From DASQZK01 sp963732905 (GTDB lineage: Bacteria > Bacteroidota > Bacteroidia > Bacteroidales > GCA-2748055), in contig CAVTBM010000008.1 of NCBI GenBank assembly GCA_963732905.1, forward strand, positions 992,001 to 1,056,000: a stretch of 64,000 nt of DNA. Direction: 5' to 3'. Made by a program: the position numbers and the translations under genes. Under the pieces are notes generated by a model. The model did no database searches. It saw nothing but the letters and a program-made list of their open reading frames with translations, and had not been told where the DNA came from. This document shows positions 26,780 through 33,552 of this stretch, piece by piece. Every line of letters starts with the position of its first letter. Within the stretch, counting starts at the first letter, position 1.

Positions 26780-27574
26780 TCATACATCAACATCTTCACT
26801 CATACCCAAATTTTTACGTAATTCATGAAAGTAATCTCTAAGACCCCGGGTATTCCTCTCCCTGATCAGTTCAATAAGTGACGTCAGGCTGTCCCTGATT
26901 TTTTCAACCTGCTCGAGGCTGTAAGGATTAAGCAGTATTTCCGATAAGAGGAAATCATCCTCAGACAGCAGTCCTTTGGCTATTTCCAGGTGTTTCTTGA
27001 ATGTGGTGCCCGGGGCTTCCTGTGTTTTCATGCAGGATGCAAAAACCAGGGTCGATGAGAATGGTATCGACAGTGAGTAAGCGATGGTCCTGTCATGTTG
27101 CTCAAAGGTATATTCGTGAATCTTCAGCTTATGGGAGGCATAGAAGTTCCTGAAAAATTCCTTGCCTTCCTCATCTGATTCCTTTATGATAATGGCACTT
27201 TCATCACCCAGATCTTTTACATTGGCAAATGTAGGCCCAAACATGGGATGTGTGGAAACAAACCTGTGGCCGGCTTGTTTGTAAAATTTTGCCAGTCCGT
27301 TTTTTACCGAAGTGATATCGGCAATGATGCAGTTCTCATCAAGATATGGCACCATTTCTTCAAAGACCTTAACCGTATTTTCGAGGCTTACAGCATTAAT
27401 CAGCATATCCGGCTGGAATTCGAAGAGTTCCTCATAATAGAGAAACTTCCTTGAATTGAAAAAGTATTTGAGTTTTTTTCTGTCAGCATCATATACTCCG
27501 ACTTCATAATCCAGACAGAGAGATTCAACAAACCAGGAGCCCATGTTACCGGCTCCGACAACGGCAATTCTCAT
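26780..27574 (-). CDS. tyrA: Prephenate dehydrogenase
   Basis: TyrA converts prephenate to 4-hydroxyphenylpyruvate in tyrosine synthesis. The 264-aa protein has the Rossmann motif VVGAGNMGSWF at residue 4, IADITSVKNG, and VSTHPMFGP, the substrate-binding loop. There is no ACT or chorismate mutase domain; the chorismate mutase is carried by the DAHP synthase gene in the same operon. It is the last gene of the aromatic operon, 6 bp behind aroC. Confidence 0.92.
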   Translation of the reverse strand: MRIAVVGAGNMGSWFVESLCLDYEVGVYDADRKKLKYFFNSRKFLYYEELFEFQPDMLINAVSLENTVKVFEEMVPYLDENCIIADITSVKNGLAKFYKQAGHRFVSTHPMFGPTFANVKDLGDESAIIIKESDEEGKEFFRNFYASHKLKIHEYTFEQHDRTIAYSLSIPFSSTLVFASCMKTQEAPGTTFKKHLEIAKGLLSEDDFLLSEILLNPYSLEQVEKIRDSLTSLIELIRERNTRGLRDYFHELRKNLGMSEDVDV

Positions 27575-27580
27575 AGTTGT

Positions 27581-28582
27581 TCAGTTTTCCTGTTTATAAA
27601 TCCTGTTTATTTTACCTTCAAGCATCAACAGATCTGCCAGCACAATGGCAGCGCCTCCCTCGATAACTGGAGGGACACGCAGGGCAATGCATTTGTCGTG
27701 CCGGCCTTCCACTTTCAGTTCTTCGATCTTACCCGTTTTCAGGTTTATGGTATTCTGGGGTTGAGAAGTGCTGCTCGTAGGCTTAACGGCAATCCTGAAA
27801 ACGATATCATTGCCGTTGGTTATACCGCCATTGATTCCTCCTGCATAATTTGTTTCTGTCGTACCTTTATCCGAGATAATATTATCATTATGTTCGCGAC
27901 CACGCATTTGTGCTGCCCTGAATCCGGCTCCGAATTCGATACCTTTGATGGCGGGAATGGCAAATGCAATGTGTGCAAGAAGAGACTCAGCCGAATCAAA
28001 GAACGGTTCTCCCAGTCCGACCGGTACATTGCGTACGGTGCATTCAACGATTCCCCCTATCGATTCATTCTCCCTGATGGCCTTTTCCACAGCCATGTCT
28101 ATATCCCTGATACCACCGGCTTCGATAAGCCTGGCTTCAATGATTAACGGGCTGATGATCTTTTTGGCGATGACACCGGCGGCGACGAGACCCAGAGTAA
28201 GCCTTCCAGAAAAATGCCCGCCACCCCTGTAATCTTCAAAACCTCCGAATTTTCTGGATGCTACAAAATCGGCATGACCAGGTCTCGGAATATCCCTGAA
28301 TCTGCCGTAATCACTCGAGCGGGTATTTGAATTTTCAAACTGGATGTTCAGGGGGGCTCCGGTAGTCAGATCATTGAAGACTCCACTCATCAGGTGGGGG
28401 ATGTCAAACTCCTTGCGTGGTGTGGTTCCTTTGGTTCCCCCTTTCCTCCTTTCAAGGTCGGTCTCAAAATCAGCTCCTTTAAGGGGTATGCCGGCAGGAC
28501 AGCCATCGACGATGATGCCCACAGAGTTACCATGGGATTCACCATAAACAGACACACGGAATAAACGGCCAAAAGAATTCAT
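27581..28582 (-). CDS. aroC: Chorismate synthase
   Basis: AroC makes chorismate from EPSP with reduced FMN. The 333-aa enzyme starts MNSFGRLFRVSVYGESHG and has the standard blocks RRKGGTKGTTPRKEFD, RPGHADFVASRKFGGFEDYRGGGHFSGR, and KPTSSTSQPQNTINLKTG near the C-terminus. It is shorter than E. coli AroC, as in many Bacteroidota. It lies 1 bp after aroD and 6 bp before tyrA. Confidence 0.97.
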   Translation of the reverse strand: MNSFGRLFRVSVYGESHGNSVGIIVDGCPAGIPLKGADFETDLERRKGGTKGTTPRKEFDIPHLMSGVFNDLTTGAPLNIQFENSNTRSSDYGRFRDIPRPGHADFVASRKFGGFEDYRGGGHFSGRLTLGLVAAGVIAKKIISPLIIEARLIEAGGIRDIDMAVEKAIRENESIGGIVECTVRNVPVGLGEPFFDSAESLLAHIAFAIPAIKGIEFGAGFRAAQMRGREHNDNIISDKGTTETNYAGGINGGITNGNDIVFRIAVKPTSSTSQPQNTINLKTGKIEELKVEGRHDKCIALRVPPVIEGGAAIVLADLLMLEGKINRIYKQEN

Positions 28583-28583
28583 T

Positions 28584-29222
28584 TCAGTTGATTTTCAATA
28601 TGTTGTATATTTCAGTCAATTCCTTTTCTGTGAGTTGACCGGGAGCGGTGGCTTCACCGGCCGATGAAGAAGCAAAGGTAAATTCGGCTCCCAGAGGGAC
28701 AGAGGCAACCCTGGTAATCAAACCCTTATCTCCCATTCCAAGAATAACTTTCCGGCCTTTCTTCCTGTATAAACCAAGAAGATTCAAAATATCTTTATCC
28801 TCATTGACCATGGTAGCAATTTTTGCCACGGTTGCACCCTTTCGGTAGCATGATTCCATAACCGATTCCAATTCCCCGGCAGAGGGCGTTTTTTCGTAAT
28901 TATGATATGAGATAATCAGATCATGGTTATATTTCAGGGTCAGATCTTTTATTTTATCCAAAAAGTCCTCATCGCTCTCCATCTCCACATCTCCGTAAGA
29001 GGCTCCATGCTCCAGTGCAAAAGAAAACAGGTCAAGCCGTTCATCATCGTTCAGAAAACCCGGACGGCAGGTAATAATACTACGGTTCGCCGTTCCGGTC
29101 AATGAAGCTATTTCCGGAAAAGTATACCGGGCCAGGTCCTGCCTTATCTCGATCATCTGAGAATCACGGGCAAGGGTGAGTGCACTCTCAAAATCAATAT
29201 TCCCGATACTAATACAGATCAT
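28584..29222 (-). CDS. aroD: 3-dehydroquinate dehydratase, type I
   Basis: Type I enzyme that uses a Schiff base lysine to dehydrate 3-dehydroquinate. The 212-aa protein has the ISIGN start, IEIRQDLARY, the histidine segment IISYHNYEKTPSAGE, the lysine segment ATVAKIATMVNE, and the MGDKGLITRV and FTFASSSAGEATAPGQL blocks. It overlaps the end of aroB by 14 nt. Many Bacteroidota carry a type II enzyme instead next to xerD; here the xerD gene at 61627-62535 has no aroQ beside it. Confidence 0.93.
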   Translation of the reverse strand: MICISIGNIDFESALTLARDSQMIEIRQDLARYTFPEIASLTGTANRSIITCRPGFLNDDERLDLFSFALEHGASYGDVEMESDEDFLDKIKDLTLKYNHDLIISYHNYEKTPSAGELESVMESCYRKGATVAKIATMVNEDKDILNLLGLYRKKGRKVILGMGDKGLITRVASVPLGAEFTFASSSAGEATAPGQLTEKELTEIYNILKIN

Positions 29223-30237
29223 TCAAAACAGGTTTTAAATCGTTAACCGGGATACTTCTGACCACGGCTTTCCCTATGTCTTCCAAAAGAATAAACTGCA
29301 GATCCTCTCCTTTTCGTTTCTTGTCATTGCGCATAATATCCGCCATGGCTGAAAGATCCGCTTTCATTTCAACCGGTAGTCCTGCAGCCATGATGAGCTG
29401 TTTAAGTCCGGCAACCTTTTCTTCCGCTATCATGCCAAGGTTAACCGATAGTTTTCCTGCCATCAGCATGCCAATTGCCACGGCTTCTCCATGACTTAGA
29501 TGGTACATTTTTTCCAGGGCATGTGCAAAGGTATGTCCAAAATTTAAAAGTTTGCGCTCCCCCTTCTCCGTTTCGTCCGATTCAACAATGCTTACTTTGG
29601 TAATGACCGATTCATAGATCAGTTTGCCAAGAATATTCATGTCAGCAGCTACGGCTTCATGCATATGCTCCTGAAGATACGGGTAAAGATCGGCTCTGCG
29701 GATAGCAGCATATTTTATGATCTCTGCAAATCCGCCGGTAAATTCCCTCCTGGGCAGGGTCTTCAGAAGACCCGTGTCACATAGTACAAAAGCAGGCTGG
29801 CGGATGACACCGATCATATTTTTATAACCCTCATAATTCAGTCCGTTTTTTCCTCCAATGGAGGCATCAACCTGTCCCAGCAGGGTTGATGAAACGAAGC
29901 CAAACTGCAGTCCCCTCAGGTAGGTAGAAGCGATATAACCGGTCAGATCTGTAGCGATCCCGCCTCCGATACCGACAATGGTCCATGACCTGTCCACTTC
30001 ATGATGTATGAGATCCCCATATATCCTGGCAGCATTTTCAAGCGTTTTGTTACCCTCACCTGAACCGGCATTAATAACCCGGAATCCTTCAAACTTTTCC
30101 TCATGAAGCCTCAGCACATTTTCGTCGACGATAAGGATTGTACTTTTTGGAGAACAAACCTGCCTGAGTTCTTCAAGCCTTCCAGGTACGGAGATCAAGG
30201 AAATCCCGGTGTCTGTTTTAAGTTTTACTGTCGGCAT
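29209..30237 (-). CDS. aroB: 3-dehydroquinate synthase
   Basis: AroB makes 3-dehydroquinate from DAHP with NAD and zinc. The 342-aa protein has IGGGIATDLTGYIASTYLRG, the GGKNGLNYEGYKNMIG segment, GGFAEIIKYAAI, and the zinc ligand block LNFGHTFAHALE with HGEAVAIGM. Its start overlaps the DAHP synthase-chorismate mutase gene by 20 nt, and aroD overlaps its end. Confidence 0.95.
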   Translation of the reverse strand: MPTVKLKTDTGISLISVPGRLEELRQVCSPKSTILIVDENVLRLHEEKFEGFRVINAGSGEGNKTLENAARIYGDLIHHEVDRSWTIVGIGGGIATDLTGYIASTYLRGLQFGFVSSTLLGQVDASIGGKNGLNYEGYKNMIGVIRQPAFVLCDTGLLKTLPRREFTGGFAEIIKYAAIRRADLYPYLQEHMHEAVAADMNILGKLIYESVITKVSIVESDETEKGERKLLNFGHTFAHALEKMYHLSHGEAVAIGMLMAGKLSVNLGMIAEEKVAGLKQLIMAAGLPVEMKADLSAMADIMRNDKKRKGEDLQFILLEDIGKAVVRSIPVNDLKPVLNDLY

Positions 30238-31333
30238 CGATGATTTCTTCTTTAGTGTTCATCACAACGGTTTGATGATTGATTGATTCCTGGTGAATCG
30301 TCCTGAAAATTTTCATAATGAACTCTTCACTGAGACCTTTTCGGCTTCCAAGACTGACCCTCTTTTTCAGGATGTCATCCCAACGTTTGGTCTGAAGGAT
30401 CGTCAGATTATTGACTTTCTTCTGCCGGCCGATTTCTTCAGAGACCTTCATTCTTTTTTCGAATATATTTAACAATTTGTCATCCAGCTTATCAATCTGC
30501 TCCCGGAGTTCAGCCAGTGTAAGTGCGGCCTGGAAACCGGCGTCTGGATCTCTCATAACCAGGCGGGCAAGCAGTTCGCTCAGAGTTGCAGGGGTGATCT
30601 GTTGTTTTGCATCACTGAGTGCCTTATCGGGGTTGATATGAGACTCGATGATCAGCCCGTCGAAGTTCAGGTCCATGGCTTTCTGGGACACATCAAATAA
30701 CAGATGTCTGTTGCCACAGATATGGCTTGGATCGGTTATGATCGGCAGGTTGGGTATTCTCCTTCTTAACTCGATCGGGATCTGCCATTGAGGATCGTTC
30801 CTGAACAGATTTTTATCATACACTGAAAAGCCCCGGTGAATCGCCATCATTTGACGGATGCCTGCATTATTAATCCGTTCCAGTGCTCCTATCCACAATT
30901 CGACATCTGGGTTAACCGGATTTTTTACGAGTACAGGAATATCAACACCCTTAAGGGCATCAGCGATATCCTGAACGGCAAACGGATTTGCGGTTGTCCG
31001 GGCACCGATCCATAAAATATCGACCCCGTTCTTAAGAGCTTCATAGACGTGCTTTACATTGGCCACTTCCGTGGCTGTCAACATTCCTGTCTGCTCCTTT
31101 ACTGTCCTGAGCCATTTTAAACCTTCACTCCCTACCCCTTCAAATGCGTTGGGTCTGGTACGGGGTTTCCAGATTCCGGCTCTGAAAATTTTTATACCGC
31201 GTTCTGCCAGTTCAATTGCAGTGGAAAGTACCTGCTCCTCTGTCTCAGCACTGCAGGGACCGGCAATTACTACGGGCCTTTTCAAACATTCTCCACAAAG
31301 GTTTAAAGGCTCAATATCCAAATTAATTCCCAT
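30218..31333 (-). CDS. Bifunctional DAHP synthase / chorismate mutase (type II)
   Basis: A 371-aa fusion catalysing the first step of the shikimate pathway and the chorismate to prephenate step. Residues about 1-260 are a Kdo8P synthase-like DAHP synthase (RPVVIAGPCSAETEEQ, RAGIWKPRTRPNAFEGVG, ITDPSHICGNR). Residues about 270-355 are an AroQ chorismate mutase helix bundle (LAELREQIDKLDDKLLNIFEKRMKVSEEIGRQKK). In the fusion the mutase usually regulates the synthase allosterically. The gene lies 11 bp behind pheA and overlaps aroB by 20 nt. Confidence 0.94.
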   Translation of the reverse strand: MGINLDIEPLNLCGECLKRPVVIAGPCSAETEEQVLSTAIELAERGIKIFRAGIWKPRTRPNAFEGVGSEGLKWLRTVKEQTGMLTATEVANVKHVYEALKNGVDILWIGARTTANPFAVQDIADALKGVDIPVLVKNPVNPDVELWIGALERINNAGIRQMMAIHRGFSVYDKNLFRNDPQWQIPIELRRRIPNLPIITDPSHICGNRHLLFDVSQKAMDLNFDGLIIESHINPDKALSDAKQQITPATLSELLARLVMRDPDAGFQAALTLAELREQIDKLDDKLLNIFEKRMKVSEEIGRQKKVNNLTILQTKRWDDILKKRVSLGSRKGLSEEFIMKIFRTIHQESINHQTVVMNTKEEIIDADSKT

Positions 31334-31344
31334 ATCCTTAAGTT

Positions 31345-32211
31345 TTATTCCATGATTGATTTTCCTTTTTCATATTCGCCCAGGATACCAAGTTCGCTGG
31401 TAAACGGGCTTATAGCACCTATAGATTTTCTGTACCAGTCGTAATCATCAAACATCAGGTCGATGTAGAACTGATACTCCCAGTCCTTTCCCATGATCGG
31501 CATGGATTGTATTTTGGTCAGGTTAATATCGTAGTAGGATAATATCGAGAGGATCTTGGAAAGCGAGCCGGTTTTATGTGCCAGGGCAAAATGGATGGAA
31601 GACTTGTTAACATTCGACTCGTACTTATCCGTGTCATCGTTATTTTCCTTTAAGATCAAAAACCGGGTGTAGTTCATCTTGTTGGTCTCAATCCCTGTTG
31701 CAAGAATTTCAAGATCGTATTTCTTTGCAGCAAGTCCGCTTGCGATAGCTCCGATACCCATAAGCCCCTGCTCCTTTATATCTCTGGCGGAAAGGGCTGT
31801 GTCCAGACTTTCAATAAGTCTGATTTTCGGATACTGATCGAAAAACATCTGGCACTGGAGGATTGCCATGGGGTGTGAGTAGACTTCACTAATATCACTG
31901 ATCTTTTGTCCGGGCAGTGCTACCAGGTTTTGCCTGATCCTCAGATAAATCTCACCAATGATCTTCATATGTGAGTCTTTGATGAGTGTATAATTAGGAA
32001 GTATACTGCCTGCCAGGCTGTTCTCGATCGCCATAATACCATAATCGACCTGATGTTTTTTAAGGGACTTCATCAGGTCCTTAAACGTATTTCGCGGCAG
32101 AATCTCAACATTCTCATCCCCGAAATAATGGAGGGCAGCAATCTCATGAAAAGCACCATAGCCACCCTGGATGGCGATCCGCTTAATTTGGTTTTTTGTC
32201 TCAGTATCCAT
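31345..32211 (-). CDS. pheA: Prephenate dehydratase
   Basis: Converts prephenate to phenylpyruvate, the phenylalanine branch. The 288-aa protein has the dehydratase domain (IAIQGGYGAFHEIAALHYFG, YGIMAIENSLAGSILPNYTLI, VYSHPMAILQC, TRFLIL) and a C-terminal ACT domain (SSIHFALAHKTGSLSKILSILSYYDINLTKIQSMP), which in this family binds Phe for feedback. It is the first structural gene of the aromatic operon; a leader peptide ORF and a GC-rich hairpin precede it (see the regulatory entries). Confidence 0.95.
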   Translation of the reverse strand: MDTETKNQIKRIAIQGGYGAFHEIAALHYFGDENVEILPRNTFKDLMKSLKKHQVDYGIMAIENSLAGSILPNYTLIKDSHMKIIGEIYLRIRQNLVALPGQKISDISEVYSHPMAILQCQMFFDQYPKIRLIESLDTALSARDIKEQGLMGIGAIASGLAAKKYDLEILATGIETNKMNYTRFLILKENNDDTDKYESNVNKSSIHFALAHKTGSLSKILSILSYYDINLTKIQSMPIMGKDWEYQFYIDLMFDDYDWYRKSIGAISPFTSELGILGEYEKGKSIME

Positions 32212-32229
32212 GGTCTGTTAAACTAAGAA

Positions 32230-32253
32230 AGGCCCCGGTATGAACCGGGGCCT
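32230..32253 (-). terminator. Attenuator hairpin in front of pheA
   Basis: On the minus strand arms AGGCCCCGGT and ACCGGGGCCT (10 bp) enclose the loop TCAT and are followed by TTCTT. It sits only 18 nt before the pheA ATG. Its left arm also contains CCCGG, which can pair with CCGGG of the upstream segment 32289-32293, giving an alternative antiterminator form. Confidence 0.8.
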
Positions 32254-32288
32254 CTCAGATTTTATATTTTGCATACAACAACAGGCAT

Positions 32289-32308
32289 CCCGGCGGGTTA
32301 ATTCCCGA
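32289..32308 (-). promoter_or_regulatory. Alternative pairing segments of the aromatic leader
   Basis: On the minus strand TCGGG (32308-32304, inside the last leader codons) can pair with CCCG (32297-32294). CCGGG (32293-32289) can instead pair with CCCGG in the terminator's left arm. A ribosome stalled on the Tyr/Phe codons would cover the first segment, freeing the second to form the antiterminator. The pairing logic is inference from sequence. Confidence 0.6.
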
Positions 32309-32360
32309 TAAAAAAGAAAAAGTAATAATACCAGGTCTGGTTGTTATCTGACTGCTTCAT
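32298..32360 (-). CDS. Leader peptide of the aromatic amino acid operon (attenuator)
   Basis: A 20-residue ORF on the minus strand, ATG at 32360 to TAA at 32298. It contains WYYYFFFF (residues 10-17), that is one Trp, three Tyr and four Phe codons in a row. Together with the terminator-like hairpin between it and pheA this is the layout of a ribosome-mediated attenuator, as in the Phe and Trp leaders of Enterobacteria. Its codons match the end products of the downstream genes (pheA, tyrA, DAHP synthase). It is 86 nt upstream of the pheA start. It is too short for ORF-based gene finders. Confidence 0.82.
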   Translation of the reverse strand: MKQSDNNQTWYYYFFFFIGN

Positions 32361-32375
32361 AATAAAAAAAAATTA

Positions 32376-32392
32376 CCCGGTACCTGACCGGG
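32376..32392 (-). terminator. Hairpin with U-tract just before the leader ORF
   Basis: On the minus strand CCCGGT and ACCGGG (6 bp, 5-nt loop) are followed by TAATTTTTTTTT, a normal intrinsic terminator, about 15 nt before the leader ATG. There is no annotated gene upstream for it to end, so it may be a second attenuation point. Role unknown. Confidence 0.6.
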
Positions 32393-32538
32393 ATAAGAAT
32401 AAAGATTATATATTCCCGATCTCTGTTTAGAGAAGAGCAAAATAAAAATAAAAATAAAAATAATTGCGGCTCCGGGACATTGTTTTACATATTTTCAACA
32501 AAATAAAGCATAATGGTTAATAATTGCAAGTGTTTCAA

Positions 32539-32546
32539 CAAAAATA
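32539..32546 (-). promoter_or_regulatory. Candidate -7 box TATTTTTG for the aromatic operon
   Basis: On the minus strand TATTTTTG matches TAnnTTTG, about 180 nt before the leader ORF. No clear -33 box and the AT-rich context make it tentative. Confidence 0.3.
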
Positions 32547-32689
32547 ACACTGAATTAACGGAATATTTTATTTGCATGAATCAGGTCAGGCCTATGGGAA
32601 GGTAAACCTGAGCTGAATAACTTTTTTAATTTTCTAACAGAACTGTCGTCCCATTTTTAGTATTTTTAGGGCACGAAAGCTCTGCAAAC

Positions 32690-33337
32690 ATGAGAAAAAA
32701 GGAACGTTTCGAAAAAATCCTGTCCTGGTTTGAGGAAAACATGACTATTGCGGAAACCGAGTTAAGGTACACCAAACCTTACGAACTGCTGGTAGCCGTT
32801 ATCCTTTCCGCACAGTGTACTGATAAAAGGGTTAACCTGATCACACCTGCACTTTTCAGACGGTTTCCTGATGCAGAGACCCTGGCGTCTTCACCGGTCG
32901 GGGAAATCCTTGAATACATCAAATCCTGTTCGTACCCGAATAGTAAAGCACGTCATTTATCCGGGATGGCCAGAATGCTCGTGGAGGACTTTAAAGGAGA
33001 AGTACCCTCCGACATTGTCCAGCTTCAGAAGTTACCCGGGGTGGGTCGCAAAACAGCCAATGTCATTGCTTCCGTAGTATTTGATTTACCCACACTAGCC
33101 GTTGACACCCATGTCTTCAGGGTTTCAAAACGTCTGGGCCTCACCACCAATGCCAGAACACCGCTGGAAACAGAACGTCAGTTGCTGCGTTACATCCCGG
33201 TAAGTATCATCCCTAAAGCACATCACTGGCTATTACTGCATGGCCGTTACATTTGTCAGGCCAGAAAACCAAAATGCGATAGTTGCGGTTTGACCGATTA
33301 CTGCAAATATTACCAGGAACTTTTGAAGAAGATCTGA
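32690..33337 (+). CDS. nth: Endonuclease III
   Basis: This base-excision repair glycosylase/AP lyase removes oxidised pyrimidines. The 215-aa protein has the helix-hairpin-helix LPGVGRKTANVI with catalytic Lys121, Asp139 in VDTHVFRV, and the iron-sulfur loop Cys189-x6-Cys196-x2-Cys199-x5-Cys205. All key residues are present and the length is standard. It stands alone, divergent from the aromatic operon; no exact -7 box is seen, although TATTTTTA (32660-32667) comes close. Confidence 0.96.
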   Translation: MRKKERFEKILSWFEENMTIAETELRYTKPYELLVAVILSAQCTDKRVNLITPALFRRFPDAETLASSPVGEILEYIKSCSYPNSKARHLSGMARMLVEDFKGEVPSDIVQLQKLPGVGRKTANVIASVVFDLPTLAVDTHVFRVSKRLGLTTNARTPLETERQLLRYIPVSIIPKAHHWLLLHGRYICQARKPKCDSCGLTDYCKYYQELLKKI

Positions 33338-33456
33338 ACGGACCGCCGTAAGGATGGCAGATGATGAAGCAGAGAAGCGAAGCCGGAAGATTCCCGCTTC
33401 CCGGGAAATTAAGAGCCATACTACAGGGTCGGAGAAAACAGCTTCACTTTTTAAAG

Positions 33457-33464
33457 TATATTTG
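33457..33464 (+). promoter_or_regulatory. Candidate -7 box TATATTTG of the desulfurase-SelD gene
   Basis: TATATTTG matches TAnnTTTG exactly and lies 88 nt before the ATG at 33553, giving a leader of about 80 nt. Confidence 0.45.
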
Positions 33465-33552
33465 TGTCGATCAAACCGACGAAAAATATGGAATTGCCGC
33501 GACCTGATCCTCTCATTTGGAAACTTTAGTATTCATGTGAAATACATCTGAA

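Larger units (their letters stand above)
32212..32689. other. Intergenic region carrying the aromatic operon leader
   Basis: 478 bp between divergent pheA and nth. The pheA-proximal 180 bp contain a second hairpin, the leader ORF and the attenuator hairpin, each listed separately. Beyond that the sequence is AT-rich, with tandem AAAATA-type repeats at about 32440-32462 and a -7-like box. No further gene is seen. Confidence 0.7.
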
